A stretch of 20,276 bases of DNA from JBKPDV01 sp046728075 (GTDB lineage Bacteria; Acidobacteriota; Thermoanaerobaculia; UBA5066; Gp7-AA6): assembly GCA_046728075.1 (NCBI GenBank), contig JBKPDV010000272.1, positions 1 through 20,276 of the forward strand, in the 5' to 3' direction. Below, one piece after another: positions 8,701-14,467 of this stretch. The first letter of the stretch is position 1. Each line of letters starts with the position of its first letter. A model generated the notes under the pieces. That model saw nothing but the letters and a program-made list of their open reading frames with translations. It made no database searches and was not told the origin of the DNA. A program made the position numbers and the translations under genes.

Positions 8701-9147
8701 GCGGGCCTCCTCGAGAGCCGGGCGCGGGCCGGGAGCCTCGTCTCGACGGACGAGCTCGAAGGAGGCGAGATCTCCCAGCGGGGTGATCTCTACACGTTCT
8801 TCGTCTTTGACACCCGACTGGAACCAGCGCATCGCCCAGCGCCAGACCTTCGCCTCGCGGCCGTAGTAGCGGCCCGCGGTCGCGAGACCGAGCTCCTTTT
8901 CCAGATAGACCTTCGCCTCGTCTTCGATTTCGAAGCGGCCGGCGAACCGGCGCTTGGAGGCGTCGAGACCCCGGCTGGCCAGATAGCGCTCCGCGAGGAC
9001 GCGCGCCTGCTGCCGGTTAACGCGAAATTCGATGGAGGCCTCGGGAAAGGCCCGGGAAAAGAGGGCCCACGTCACTGCCGCGCCCGCCACGATTGTGATC
9101 AGGCACAAGGCGATGAAACGACGATCCTTGTGGTCGAGTTTTTCCAT
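5731..9147 (-). CDS. Giant CPBP-family intramembrane metalloprotease with internal duplication
   Basis: The product is 1138 residues from the ATG at 9147; a TTG at 9168 in the same frame lies inside repeat R3 and is less likely. Helix 1 is near 14-32, followed by an extracytoplasmic region with repeated modules (AERYLASRGL, ISRRFLSERGL). A multi-helix domain follows with the CPBP catalytic motifs: EEGSSR (419-424), GFNH (450-453) and HFTVD (491-495). CPBP proteases are membrane metal-dependent peptidases related to Rce1. The second half (about 580-1138) repeats the layout: a helix, ARDFLKTNGI, then VPEAFRRDYRKQN matching VPEAWERSYRALRSKN of the first half, then more helices. I see no EExxxR or HxxxD there, so it looks inactive. 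It is directly followed by the M20 peptidase gene, suggesting joint peptide processing. Confidence 0.88.
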   Translation of the reverse strand: MEKLDHKDRRFIALCLITIVAGAAVTWALFSRAFPEASIEFRVNRQQARVLAERYLASRGLDASKRRFAGRFEIEDEAKVYLEKELGLATAGRYYGREAKVWRWAMRWFQSGVKDEERVEITPLGDLASFELVRRDEAPGPRPALEEARAISRRFLSERGLAADLHPIESTPVARPNRTDWRFVDERANLRMGEATLRFETVVSGGNVSAFREFVHVPEAWERSYRALRSKNETANVVGNFALILTFLAMLGVLVTKIVRKDVRWGLVGAFGLIAFLLSLLSIINGLPLTLYDYDTANPLSTFLTSRVIASVLGAIGVGAGIALVVAGAEPIYRERFPQHLSLSRVFSRRGLRTKRFFNGVLLGYALTAFFFAYQVVFYVVAARLGAWAPSEVKYDNMLSTAFPWVTVLFIGFLPAVLEEGSSRLFSISFLDKLGAGRFLAVVIPAFIWGFNHAAYPNQPFYIRGVEVGLAGCAMGIILLRFGALPLLVWHFTVDAIYTALILLGSGNTYYVISGALASLILLLPFALSALSALRRGGFESEQGLTNGDEGYVPAPAESPRAEEDVPPVQTVSTRRLAGAGAVALLMLGSFLVPSDASAPEASDATGRLRAEQIARDFLKTNGIAAEPFEVVTYTATGFADDDVVRALRPDEFGRLPGLAEEDVDYVVRQGGVRAVDRLAREQLPLAFWVTRFFRPLQKEEWKVLTDARRSRVIGFLNPIEENAPAGLPVSEPDARRRALEAAARLGYPAGSYAVLEIGTKDRPKRRDTTVVLESRPPGLGEARPRLTAVFHGARLSAFYPSLRVPEAFRRDYRKQNPLQPVLLAAKVVAIGSLIGLAIVLFIRLVKSGGLGWSRLWPGMAALGIVGAASLANGARSRVLRAYATDFPLALFRVVTVVSLALGLLLLLSAVAVIFVLLSGARPGWRRALRREGTIADAFLRGAIAAAGLAGLQQAWSVISERVPDLFEIHAALPTSLETAFPALAVLWSSTVFTLAVAAVAATVALSSRESVFRRRSGQVLALVAVILACVPTSFHSGTEVFATTVSGLLTAAWLLMAAFFLLRDHAAAWIFFGAFASGVPAALRLLSEPATADRIAGASALVLLAVALVALLGGTMRRPAEEPLAPLEPEPPPLEIP

Positions 9148-9153
9148 CAGAGT

Positions 9154-9227
9154 AGGTTCAAAGTTCAAAGTTCAAAGTTCAAAATCGGGATCAGTAACGT
9201 TGAACCTTGAACGTTGAACTTTGAACT
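9154..9227. repeat. Heptad inverted-repeat element R3 (word AAGTTCA)
   Basis: The left arm (9154-9184) is AGGTTCA, three AAGTTCA and AAA. The loop is 12-15 nt. The right arm (9197-9227) is ACG then four words TTGAACC, TTGAACG, TTGAACT, TTGAACT. It fills the gap between the SDR gene, whose TAG stop (9228-9226) overlaps the arm edge, and the CPBP gene start at 9147. The same word is used at 14391-14467. Confidence 0.93.
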
Positions 9228-9987
9228 ATCCACACAGCACGCTTCCCCCATTCACATTCAGGATCTCTCCCTGGACGTGCCTTGCAAGATCCGAGATCAG
9301 AAACAGCACGGAGCCGGCGATGTCCTCGGGCTGCGCGACGCGACCGATCGGGATGGAGTTCTCGATCTCGCGGCGCCGGGCCGGGTCCGCGAGGGTGGAG
9401 CTTGTCAGATCAGTCTCGACCCAGCCCGGTGCCACGCAGTTGACCCGGACGCCCCGCGGGCCGAGCTCCGCGGCGAGAGACTTGGTGTAGGAGATCAGAG
9501 CTCCCTTGGAGGCCGCATAAGCCGCGTGGCGCGCCTCCCCGCGTTGGCCCGCGGTCGACGAGATAAAAACGATCGAGCCTTTCTCGCGCGCCAGATGCGG
9601 CACCGCGGAGTCGGTCACCAGAAACGCGCCGCGCACGTTGACCGCGAGCGTGCGATCCCAGGTCTCCAGATCTCCTCGACCGGCTTCGTCTTCCTCCCAG
9701 ATTCCGGCGTTGTTGACGAGAATGTCGAGACGCTGCCAGGCGGCCAGGACGTCGCGTATGAGCTGACGAGCTTGGCCTGGATCGGCAATGTCGCCGGCGA
9801 CCGCCATCGCCTCTCCCCCGCCGGAGCGAATCGCGGCGACGACCTCGTCCGCCGCCGTTGAGTCCGCCCGGAAGCTCACCGCAACCCGCGCCCCGGCCCT
9901 CGCCAGCAATTCGCAAACCGCCCGGCCGATGCCGCGCGAGCCGCCGGTGACCAGGGCAACTTTTTCAGACAGGTCGATGGACAGCAT
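9226..9987 (-). CDS. Short-chain dehydrogenase/reductase, FabG-like
   Basis: A 253-residue classical SDR with a Rossmann fold. The NAD(P) glycine motif TGGSRGIG is at 14-21, NNAG at 92-95, N117 in NVRG, and the catalytic triad S144, Y157 and K161 (YAASK). The PGWVETDLT segment and C-terminal NVNGGSVL are typical of 3-oxoacyl-ACP reductases, which reduce the keto group during fatty-acid elongation; the Arg/Ser pair around residues 40-43 (FRADS) would fit NADPH. Many SDRs of this type act on other substrates, and there are no fab neighbours, so the symbol is withheld. The upstream 92 bp to holA contain no clear promoter. No purine-rich Shine-Dalgarno precedes the ATG. Confidence 0.9.
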   Translation of the reverse strand: MLSIDLSEKVALVTGGSRGIGRAVCELLARAGARVAVSFRADSTAADEVVAAIRSGGGEAMAVAGDIADPGQARQLIRDVLAAWQRLDILVNNAGIWEEDEAGRGDLETWDRTLAVNVRGAFLVTDSAVPHLAREKGSIVFISSTAGQRGEARHAAYAASKGALISYTKSLAAELGPRGVRVNCVAPGWVETDLTSSTLADPARRREIENSIPIGRVAQPEDIAGSVLFLISDLARHVQGEILNVNGGSVLCG

Positions 9988-10079
9988 CTAGCCGGAGGGA
10001 TTGTTTCATTGAATCTTCGATTCATCGGCTCCTGACTCTCGGTGAGCTCCGGTCAATCGAAAGGATCGACAATCTCTGA

Positions 10080-11420
10080 TCAATTTCCTCCGATGATCCC
10101 TCCGACATAGGCGGACAAGGTCTCCAGGGGCGGAGCGGAGTTTCGCAGCTGAACGTCGACTTCGGCCGCGCGGGCAAGAGCGCCCGCAAGCTCCCGTGTC
10201 GTGTATCGCGCTGCCCGCTGCGCCGCCTTGAACCAGGCGTATGGGGATCCGGCGAAGGGCGAAACGCCGAACGGAACCACGGGCTCGGAGAGGATCGGCG
10301 CGACTCGCGCCTGGAAGGTCGGGTAGCTCGTGGAAGCGTCGACACCGCGCCCCGTCTCCTCCAGGCGCGATCGCACGAGCAGCATTTTCCGGATTTCATC
10401 CGCCAGCATGCCGCAGAAGCGAGTGGGCCAGTAGTCGTCCGTGTCGATCGAACGCTCGCCGGCTCGCACGGCCCGCCCCGAGAAAAGCCGCTCCAGCCGG
10501 CCGAGCGCGTCGCCGGCGTCTCGGCGGCCCAGGGCCTCGTAGAAGGCGTAGATGTCCTCGGAAGACTCGTCTTCGACGTTCTCGCGCACGTCGGCCGCGC
10601 GGACGCGTCCTCCCGCGCCCGCCCAGGCGAGCAGCTTCTCCAGCTCCGCCGCGAAGAGCGCCGAGCTCCCGTCGGTCGCGACTCGGAGGCGCTCGATCGC
10701 GTCGGGATCGAGGGTCACCTCGCGTTCCTTCGCGCGGGCGCGGGCCAGCCGCGTGATCGCCCCGGCTTCGTCCTTCCCCTCGATCGACACCTCGAGGACG
10801 AGACCCTTCTCCTCGATCTCGGCGAGCAGCCCGACTCCCGCGGGCGGCGACGCCGCCGTCAGGAGCGCGACGGTGCCGTCATTCTCCCGATGGAGGAGGA
10901 TTCGCAGAGCTTCCGTCAGGACCGCTGGTCCCCCGCGCTCCTCAGGCATCTCGCGCAGGATCTCGGCCAGAGGCTCGATCAGATCTTTCTTCTTGGCCCG
11001 CTTACCCGCGCTCGCGGCGAGCTCTTCCGGAGTTCCCCCGCCCGTGAGGTTCAACGCGGCAAGCAGAGCTCTCGCCCGCCGGTATGCCTCCCGCTTGCCC
11101 GCCGGCGTCCCCTTCTCCCAGCCTTCGACCGCCTGCAGGAGAAGCTGGGCCGGCGTCTCGCTCCCGAGCAGACGCGTGACGTCGAACTGCACGAGCCGCT
11201 GGGCCGAGAAGAGCGAGCGATTGAGCAGTGCGTCGGAGATCGTTTCGGCCGGCGCGTCGTCGTCGAACCGCAGAACCTCCGCCCCGCCCTCGGCGAGCTT
11301 CTCCGCCACCTTCGCGGCCGCCTCCTCGACGAAGAACTCGACGTTGCCGGCGACGAGAACGACCGAAGGCGCCTGCTCGAAAGAAGGAAGCGATCCCTCG
11401 GAAAAGGACTTGTGCGTCAC
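10080..11420 (-). CDS. holA: DNA polymerase III delta subunit (clamp-loader)
   Basis: Delta opens the beta sliding clamp within the clamp-loader complex. The N-terminal stretch VVLVAGNVEFFVEEAAAKV matches the usual delta opening in place of a Walker A, and the RDGS-like ATDGSSALFAAELEKLLAWAG segment plus the C-terminal helical collar (MLADEIRKMLLVRSRLEE, PYAWFKAAQRAARYT) support the call. The 446 residues are about 100 more than typical delta. The excess sits around 85-190 and is Lys/Glu-rich (KRAKKKDLIEPLAEILREMPEERGG). The start is a GTG at 11420; no strong ribosome site is seen. It follows the DksA-like gene by 46 bp on the same strand. Confidence 0.85.
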   Translation of the reverse strand: MTHKSFSEGSLPSFEQAPSVVLVAGNVEFFVEEAAAKVAEKLAEGGAEVLRFDDDAPAETISDALLNRSLFSAQRLVQFDVTRLLGSETPAQLLLQAVEGWEKGTPAGKREAYRRARALLAALNLTGGGTPEELAASAGKRAKKKDLIEPLAEILREMPEERGGPAVLTEALRILLHRENDGTVALLTAASPPAGVGLLAEIEEKGLVLEVSIEGKDEAGAITRLARARAKEREVTLDPDAIERLRVATDGSSALFAAELEKLLAWAGAGGRVRAADVRENVEDESSEDIYAFYEALGRRDAGDALGRLERLFSGRAVRAGERSIDTDDYWPTRFCGMLADEIRKMLLVRSRLEETGRGVDASTSYPTFQARVAPILSEPVVPFGVSPFAGSPYAWFKAAQRAARYTTRELAGALARAAEVDVQLRNSAPPLETLSAYVGGIIGGN

Positions 11421-11466
11421 TGATCGGTCCGGAGGCGAAGCAGAAGCTCGGAAGCGGCTGCGGAAC

Positions 11467-11856
11467 CTAGCTCTCCAAAAGCCCCTTTTCGGATAATTCC
11501 TGGCAGTCGACGCAGAGTTGCGCCCAGGGCACGGCGTTCAAACGCTTCTCGGAGATGGGTGCGCCGCAGTTGCGGCACTGGCCGTAGGTCCCGAGCTCGA
11601 TACGCCCGAGCGACTGATCGATCTGGAGGAGCGTGTTGCGGTCGGCGTCCGACAGCGAATAGAGGAATTCCCGGGTGTAGGAGGAAACCGCCTTGTCGGC
11701 GATGTCCTGGGTGGACTCCTCGGTGGTCTCTTCTTCGGCGTTGCGAGTCTTGGCGAGATCGCTCGACAGACTGGTCTTCTTCTGCTCCAAAAGCCGCCTG
11801 TATTTCTCCATCTCTTTTTTCGGCAGCTTGGCGGCGCGCGCGGCAGTGGTTGCCAT
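11467..11856 (-). CDS. DksA/TraR family C4 zinc-finger protein
   Basis: The product is 129 residues. DksA-type proteins bind in the RNA polymerase secondary channel, often together with ppGpp; short relatives act as general transcription modulators. A long helical region (about 14-85, Glu/Lys-rich, including EMEKYRRLLEQKK and DADRNTLLQIDQSLGRI) precedes a zinc finger with C94, C97, C115 and C118 (CRNCGAP ... CVDC). The start at 11856 is chosen over the longer frame to 11943 because AGGAG lies about 9 bases upstream and the extra residues look unrelated. A 6-bp stem (CCCGAG/CTCGGG, 11880-11899) lies in the leader. The coiled-coil tip aspartates of E. coli DksA are only loosely matched (SLSDADRN), so true DksA function is unproven. 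Confidence 0.9.
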   Translation of the reverse strand: MATTAARAAKLPKKEMEKYRRLLEQKKTSLSSDLAKTRNAEEETTEESTQDIADKAVSSYTREFLYSLSDADRNTLLQIDQSLGRIELGTYGQCRNCGAPISEKRLNAVPWAQLCVDCQELSEKGLLES

Positions 11857-11994
11857 TCCGTGAGTCTCCTTTTCCAGAGCCCGAGAATCGGCCCTCGGGT
11901 TCCGATTCGAACGCGAGATGATAACCGAGTATTTCCGGGGCAACCAGTCTTTTTATAGAGGTTTCGGGGTATTTTGATGTGGCAGCGACAGGCT

Positions 11995-12073
11995 GGTCGA
12001 AGGTCGAAGGTTCAGGGTCGGCAGCTCGAGGTTACGGCCTTGACTTTCGACCTTCGACCTCCGACCTTCAACT
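11995..12073. repeat. Heptad inverted-repeat element R4 (word GGTCGAA)
   Basis: The left arm (11995-12025) carries GGTCGAA, GGTCGAA, GGTTCAG, GGTCGGC and three more bases. The loop is about 17 nt (12026-12042). The right arm (12043-12073) carries TTCGACC, TTCGACC, TCCGACC, TTCAACT. The TGA stop of the sigma-54 activator (12070-12068) is inside the right arm. The element lies about 140 bp upstream of the DksA-like start. Confidence 0.88.
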
Positions 12074-13105
12074 TTCTTTCTTCTTCTTCTCCCGCTCCCA
12101 GAGCGACTTTCGTGAAACACCGAGACGCTTTGCGGCAAGCGTTCGATTTCCCCCCGCACGCCGGAGGGTCTCCTCGATGTACGTCTGGGTGAGCTCCGCC
12201 AGGGTCCAACGTTTTTCGATGGCGGCGACGAGCATCGTCTCGGCCGATCCGAACGATCCCGTTGGAAGATCCTCGAGCGTGACGGAGACAGCGGACGCCG
12301 ACAGCGCCGCTCTCTCGACGACGTGGAGCAGCTCGCGTACGTTGCCCGGCCAGGGGTGCCGGAGAAGCGCTTGCTCGGCGTCCCGAGCGAATCGCCGCGC
12401 GGGTCGCTGATAGGCGCGCGCGGCCCTCTTCAGGAACAAGCGCGCCAGCGGCAGGATGTCCTCGGGACGGCGGGAGAGCGGCGTGAGGCGCACCGAGACG
12501 ACGTCGATCCGATAGAAAAGATCCGGGCGAAAGGCCCCCTCCGCGACGAGAGTCGCCAGATCCCGGCGCGAAGAGACGATCAGGCGCGCTCGGAAGGGGT
12601 GAGACGTCACACCCCCCAGTCGGCGAAACGTCTTCTCCTGGAGAACGCGCAGGAACTTGGCCTGCGCCGCGGGGGAAAGCGAGGACGCCTCGTCGAGGTA
12701 CGCGGTGCCGTCCTCGGCCACATCGAGGAGTCCCCGCTTGGCGGCAACGGCTCCGGTGAAGGCTCCCCGCTCGTGGCCGAAGAGCTCGCTCTCGAACAGA
12801 TCGTCGGAAAGATTCGCGGCATCGATTCGGATGAAGGGACGCTGGCGCCGATCGGAGGCGTCGTGCACCGCGCGCGCGAGCCGGTCTTTGCCGGTTCCGC
12901 TCTCGCCGATGATCAACAGCGTGCTCGGAAGGTCGACCGCGCGCTCCAGAGAGGTCAGCTCGCGGGCGAGCTCACGGCTGCGCGTACGGAAGAGCGACTT
13001 CAGTGAGCGCCGGCGCGCCGCCCGGACCGGTGCTTGCGAGTCCGGCGAGCCGCCGACATCGGCGTTCGAATCTTCCGAAGAGCCGGGAAGTTCGCTTTTC
13101 GCCAT
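12068..13105 (-). CDS. Sigma-54-dependent transcriptional activator without sensor domain
   Basis: This 345-residue AAA+ activator would remodel sigma-54 RNA polymerase. Motifs are Walker A GESGTGKD (67-74), ESELFGHERGAFTGA with the sigma-54-contacting GAFTGA loop at 114-119, Walker B TAYLDEA (134-140), the arginine region FRPDLFYRI (192-200), WPGNVREL (252-259) and a Fis-type helix-turn-helix at about 311-338 (AGGNRTLAAKRLGVSRKSLWEREK). Only some 45 residues precede the AAA+ core, low-complexity and charged, so there is no receiver, PAS or GAF domain. It may be constitutive or controlled by a partner protein. The C terminus (KKKKES) ends inside repeat R4. No -24/-12 promoter was recognised near it. 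Confidence 0.93.
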   Translation of the reverse strand: MAKSELPGSSEDSNADVGGSPDSQAPVRAARRRSLKSLFRTRSRELARELTSLERAVDLPSTLLIIGESGTGKDRLARAVHDASDRRQRPFIRIDAANLSDDLFESELFGHERGAFTGAVAAKRGLLDVAEDGTAYLDEASSLSPAAQAKFLRVLQEKTFRRLGGVTSHPFRARLIVSSRRDLATLVAEGAFRPDLFYRIDVVSVRLTPLSRRPEDILPLARLFLKRAARAYQRPARRFARDAEQALLRHPWPGNVRELLHVVERAALSASAVSVTLEDLPTGSFGSAETMLVAAIEKRWTLAELTQTYIEETLRRAGGNRTLAAKRLGVSRKSLWEREKKKKES

Positions 13106-13117
13106 GGGGTGCGACTC

Positions 13118-13359
13118 TAGCCCGGATTATTCATGGACACCCGGCCGGTACGCAGGCAGGTCGCTGAGCCACACTCACATTGTGACAGAACCATCGTCGT
13201 CAAGCCGGATACGCAATGTCCGCGACAGAGATTTTTCGTCGAGGCGAGGAAGCGCGACGACGGCGATGCCGGAGCGCATCGGCGAGGAGCGCTGACGACG
13301 CATTCGGCGGAAAAGATCGGAGCGGCGGTTGGAGTCGTTCATCAATAATGCGGGCTTTA
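13118..13359. mobile_element. MITE-like element bounded by ~20-bp imperfect inverted repeats
   Basis: The left end (13118-13138) contains AGCCCGGATTATTCATG. The right end (13337-13359) contains the inverse CATCAATAATGCGGGCT. The two match at 17 of 20 positions. The 198-bp interior codes for no transposase and no convincing protein. The ends are reminiscent of IS1380-type termini as I remember them, which needs a database check. It fills most of the 322-bp gap between rsfS and the sigma-54 activator, so rsfS transcripts would read through it. A clean target duplication was not found. Confidence 0.6.
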
Positions 13360-13386
13360 GGCCGCTTGCTCTCTTTTGGCTGCGTC

Positions 13387-13398
13387 GAGCGGCCGCTC
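13387..13398. repeat. Perfect 12-bp palindrome downstream of rsfS
   Basis: GAGCGGCCGCTC is a perfect palindrome 29 bp beyond the rsfS stop on its downstream side. No T-run follows on either strand, so it is a weak terminator candidate at best. The rest of 13360-13427 holds nothing recognisable. Confidence 0.4.
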
Positions 13399-13427
13399 AA
13401 AGCACCCGCTCAACCATCTCAAAACAT

Positions 13428-13781
13428 TCAAACCGTTATCGCGAAGCGCCCCGTTTCGTTCGGAGCGTCGCCCCAGAGGCGCTCCAACGCGTAGAACTTG
13501 CGCGCCTCTTCCTGGAACACGTGAAAGACCACGTCGCCGTAGTCCATCAGAATCCAGTTGGCGACGGCGAGCCCTTCGATCGACAGCGGCGATCCCAGCG
13601 CTTCGACGATCGCGTCCGCGATCGCACGCGCCTGCCTGTCGGACCCGGCCGTGGACAGGACGAAATAGTCCGCCATCGTCGTCAGCTCCGTCAGGTTGAA
13701 GACGAGGACCGCCGCGGCTTTCTTGTCCAGCGCGGCGGAGAGACCTTCCCGAACCTTGTCGCGGGCGGAGAGTTGCGTCAA
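13428..13781 (-). CDS. rsfS: Ribosomal silencing factor RsfS
   Basis: RsfS binds ribosomal protein L14 and blocks joining of the 50S and 30S subunits under nutrient stress. The 117 residues are the usual length. The family signature is clear: KKAAAVLVFNLTELTTMADYFVLST in the first half, then the SDRQARAIADAIVEAL helix and the WILMDYGDVVFHVFQEEARKFYALERLW block at the C terminus. Its ATG overlaps the nadD stop by 4 bp, a standard nadD-rsfS pairing. A MITE-like element, not rlmH, lies downstream. Confidence 0.97.
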   Translation of the reverse strand: MTQLSARDKVREGLSAALDKKAAAVLVFNLTELTTMADYFVLSTAGSDRQARAIADAIVEALGSPLSIEGLAVANWILMDYGDVVFHVFQEEARKFYALERLWGDAPNETGRFAITV

Positions 13782-14383
13782 CGCCTCGCCACCCCGGATC
13801 TGTAGAGGCCGTGCTTCGTAATGTACTCCGCGACGCCGGCGGGAACAGACCCGGCGGGGCTCTTTCCCGCCGAGAGGGCTTCCCGCAGTTGCGTCGAGGA
13901 GATTCTAACCGATCCGGCGTCGAAGACCGTCAGGCGATCCTCGAGTCCGGGGACGGAGGGGAGGACGAGACGGTCGCCGACGTAGGGTTCGCGGTGAAAG
14001 GTGCCGATCCGCGCCAGTCGGAGGATCTCTTCGGGCTCCTTCCACCGCGCCAGCCCCGCGAGCGCGTCGGTCCCCATGAGCAGCCAGAGCTCATCGGCGG
14101 TCGAGCGGCGGGCCAGCGCCCGCAGGGTGTCGACGGTGTACGAAGGCGGTTCGCGATCGAGCTCTTCGAAGGAAATGCTCCAATCGGGCCTCGCCTCGAG
14201 CGCGAGAGCCAGCATCGCGACTCGGTGGCGAGGATCGGAAGGGGGTGCGTCTTTGTACGGAGAGCGGGCGGCGGGGACGTAGAGGATACGGTCCAGCCGC
14301 AGCTTCAACGCGGCCGCTTCAATGGTCTGGAGGTGGCCGAAGTGGACCGGGTCGAACGTGCCGCCGAAGACGCCGATGCGCAT
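13778..14383 (-). CDS. nadD: Nicotinate-nucleotide adenylyltransferase NadD
   Basis: NadD joins nicotinate mononucleotide and ATP to make deamido-NAD, an essential step in NAD synthesis. The product is 201 residues from the ATG at 14383. Motifs are GGTFDPVHFGH at 7-17, which holds the nucleotide-binding HxGH, and ISSTQLR near the C terminus, which binds phosphate. A longer TTG start at 14395 falls in repeat R5 and is rejected because the ATG gives the canonical MRIGVFGGTFDPVH start. Only 15 bp separate it from the obg stop and no Shine-Dalgarno is visible there, so translation may depend on coupling with obg. It overlaps rsfS by 4 bp. Confidence 0.97.
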   Translation of the reverse strand: MRIGVFGGTFDPVHFGHLQTIEAAALKLRLDRILYVPAARSPYKDAPPSDPRHRVAMLALALEARPDWSISFEELDREPPSYTVDTLRALARRSTADELWLLMGTDALAGLARWKEPEEILRLARIGTFHREPYVGDRLVLPSVPGLEDRLTVFDAGSVRISSTQLREALSAGKSPAGSVPAGVAEYITKHGLYRSGVARR

Positions 14384-14390
14384 AAAAGAA

Positions 14391-14467
14391 TTCAAAGTTT
14401 AAGGTTCAAAGTTCAAAGTTGTCGGACCGCTTTCCGACTTTGAATCTGGAACATTGAACTTTGAACT
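14391..14467. repeat. Heptad inverted-repeat element R5 (word TTCAAAG)
   Basis: The left arm (14391-14421) is TTCAAAG, TTTAAGG, TTCAAAG, TTCAAAG, TTG. The loop is about 15 nt. The right arm (14437-14467) ends with two TTGAACT words preceded by two decayed ones. Arm-to-arm identity is 22 of 27 positions by eye. Nearly all of the element is translated as the last 22 codons of obg, and the obg TAA is inside the left arm. Confidence 0.92.

Noticed and set aside
9145..9168. TTG start for the CPBP protease inside the repeat
   Set aside because: It would encode residues from the heptad words (NFEPT); the ATG at 9147 gives a normal charged N terminus before helix 1.
5950..9210. Very long + strand open frame (over 1000 codons) opposite the CPBP protease
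   Set aside because: It is antisense to a gene with recognisable motifs and membrane helices; its translation is Arg/Gly/Glu/Gln-rich without domains, the usual shadow in high-GC DNA.
11857..11943. Longer N terminus of the DksA-like protein
   Set aside because: The ATG at 11856 has an AGGAG ribosome site and the extra residues do not look like the family.
11905..11945. Promoter TTGCCC/TATCAT upstream of the DksA-like gene
   Set aside because: The spacing is only 14 bp and the -35 is poor, so it was not listed as a feature.
13150..13180. CRP-like site around TCACATTGTGA
   Set aside because: The half sites are in reverse order with a 1-nt gap, not TGTGA-N6-TCACA, and the sequence is inside the MITE-like element.
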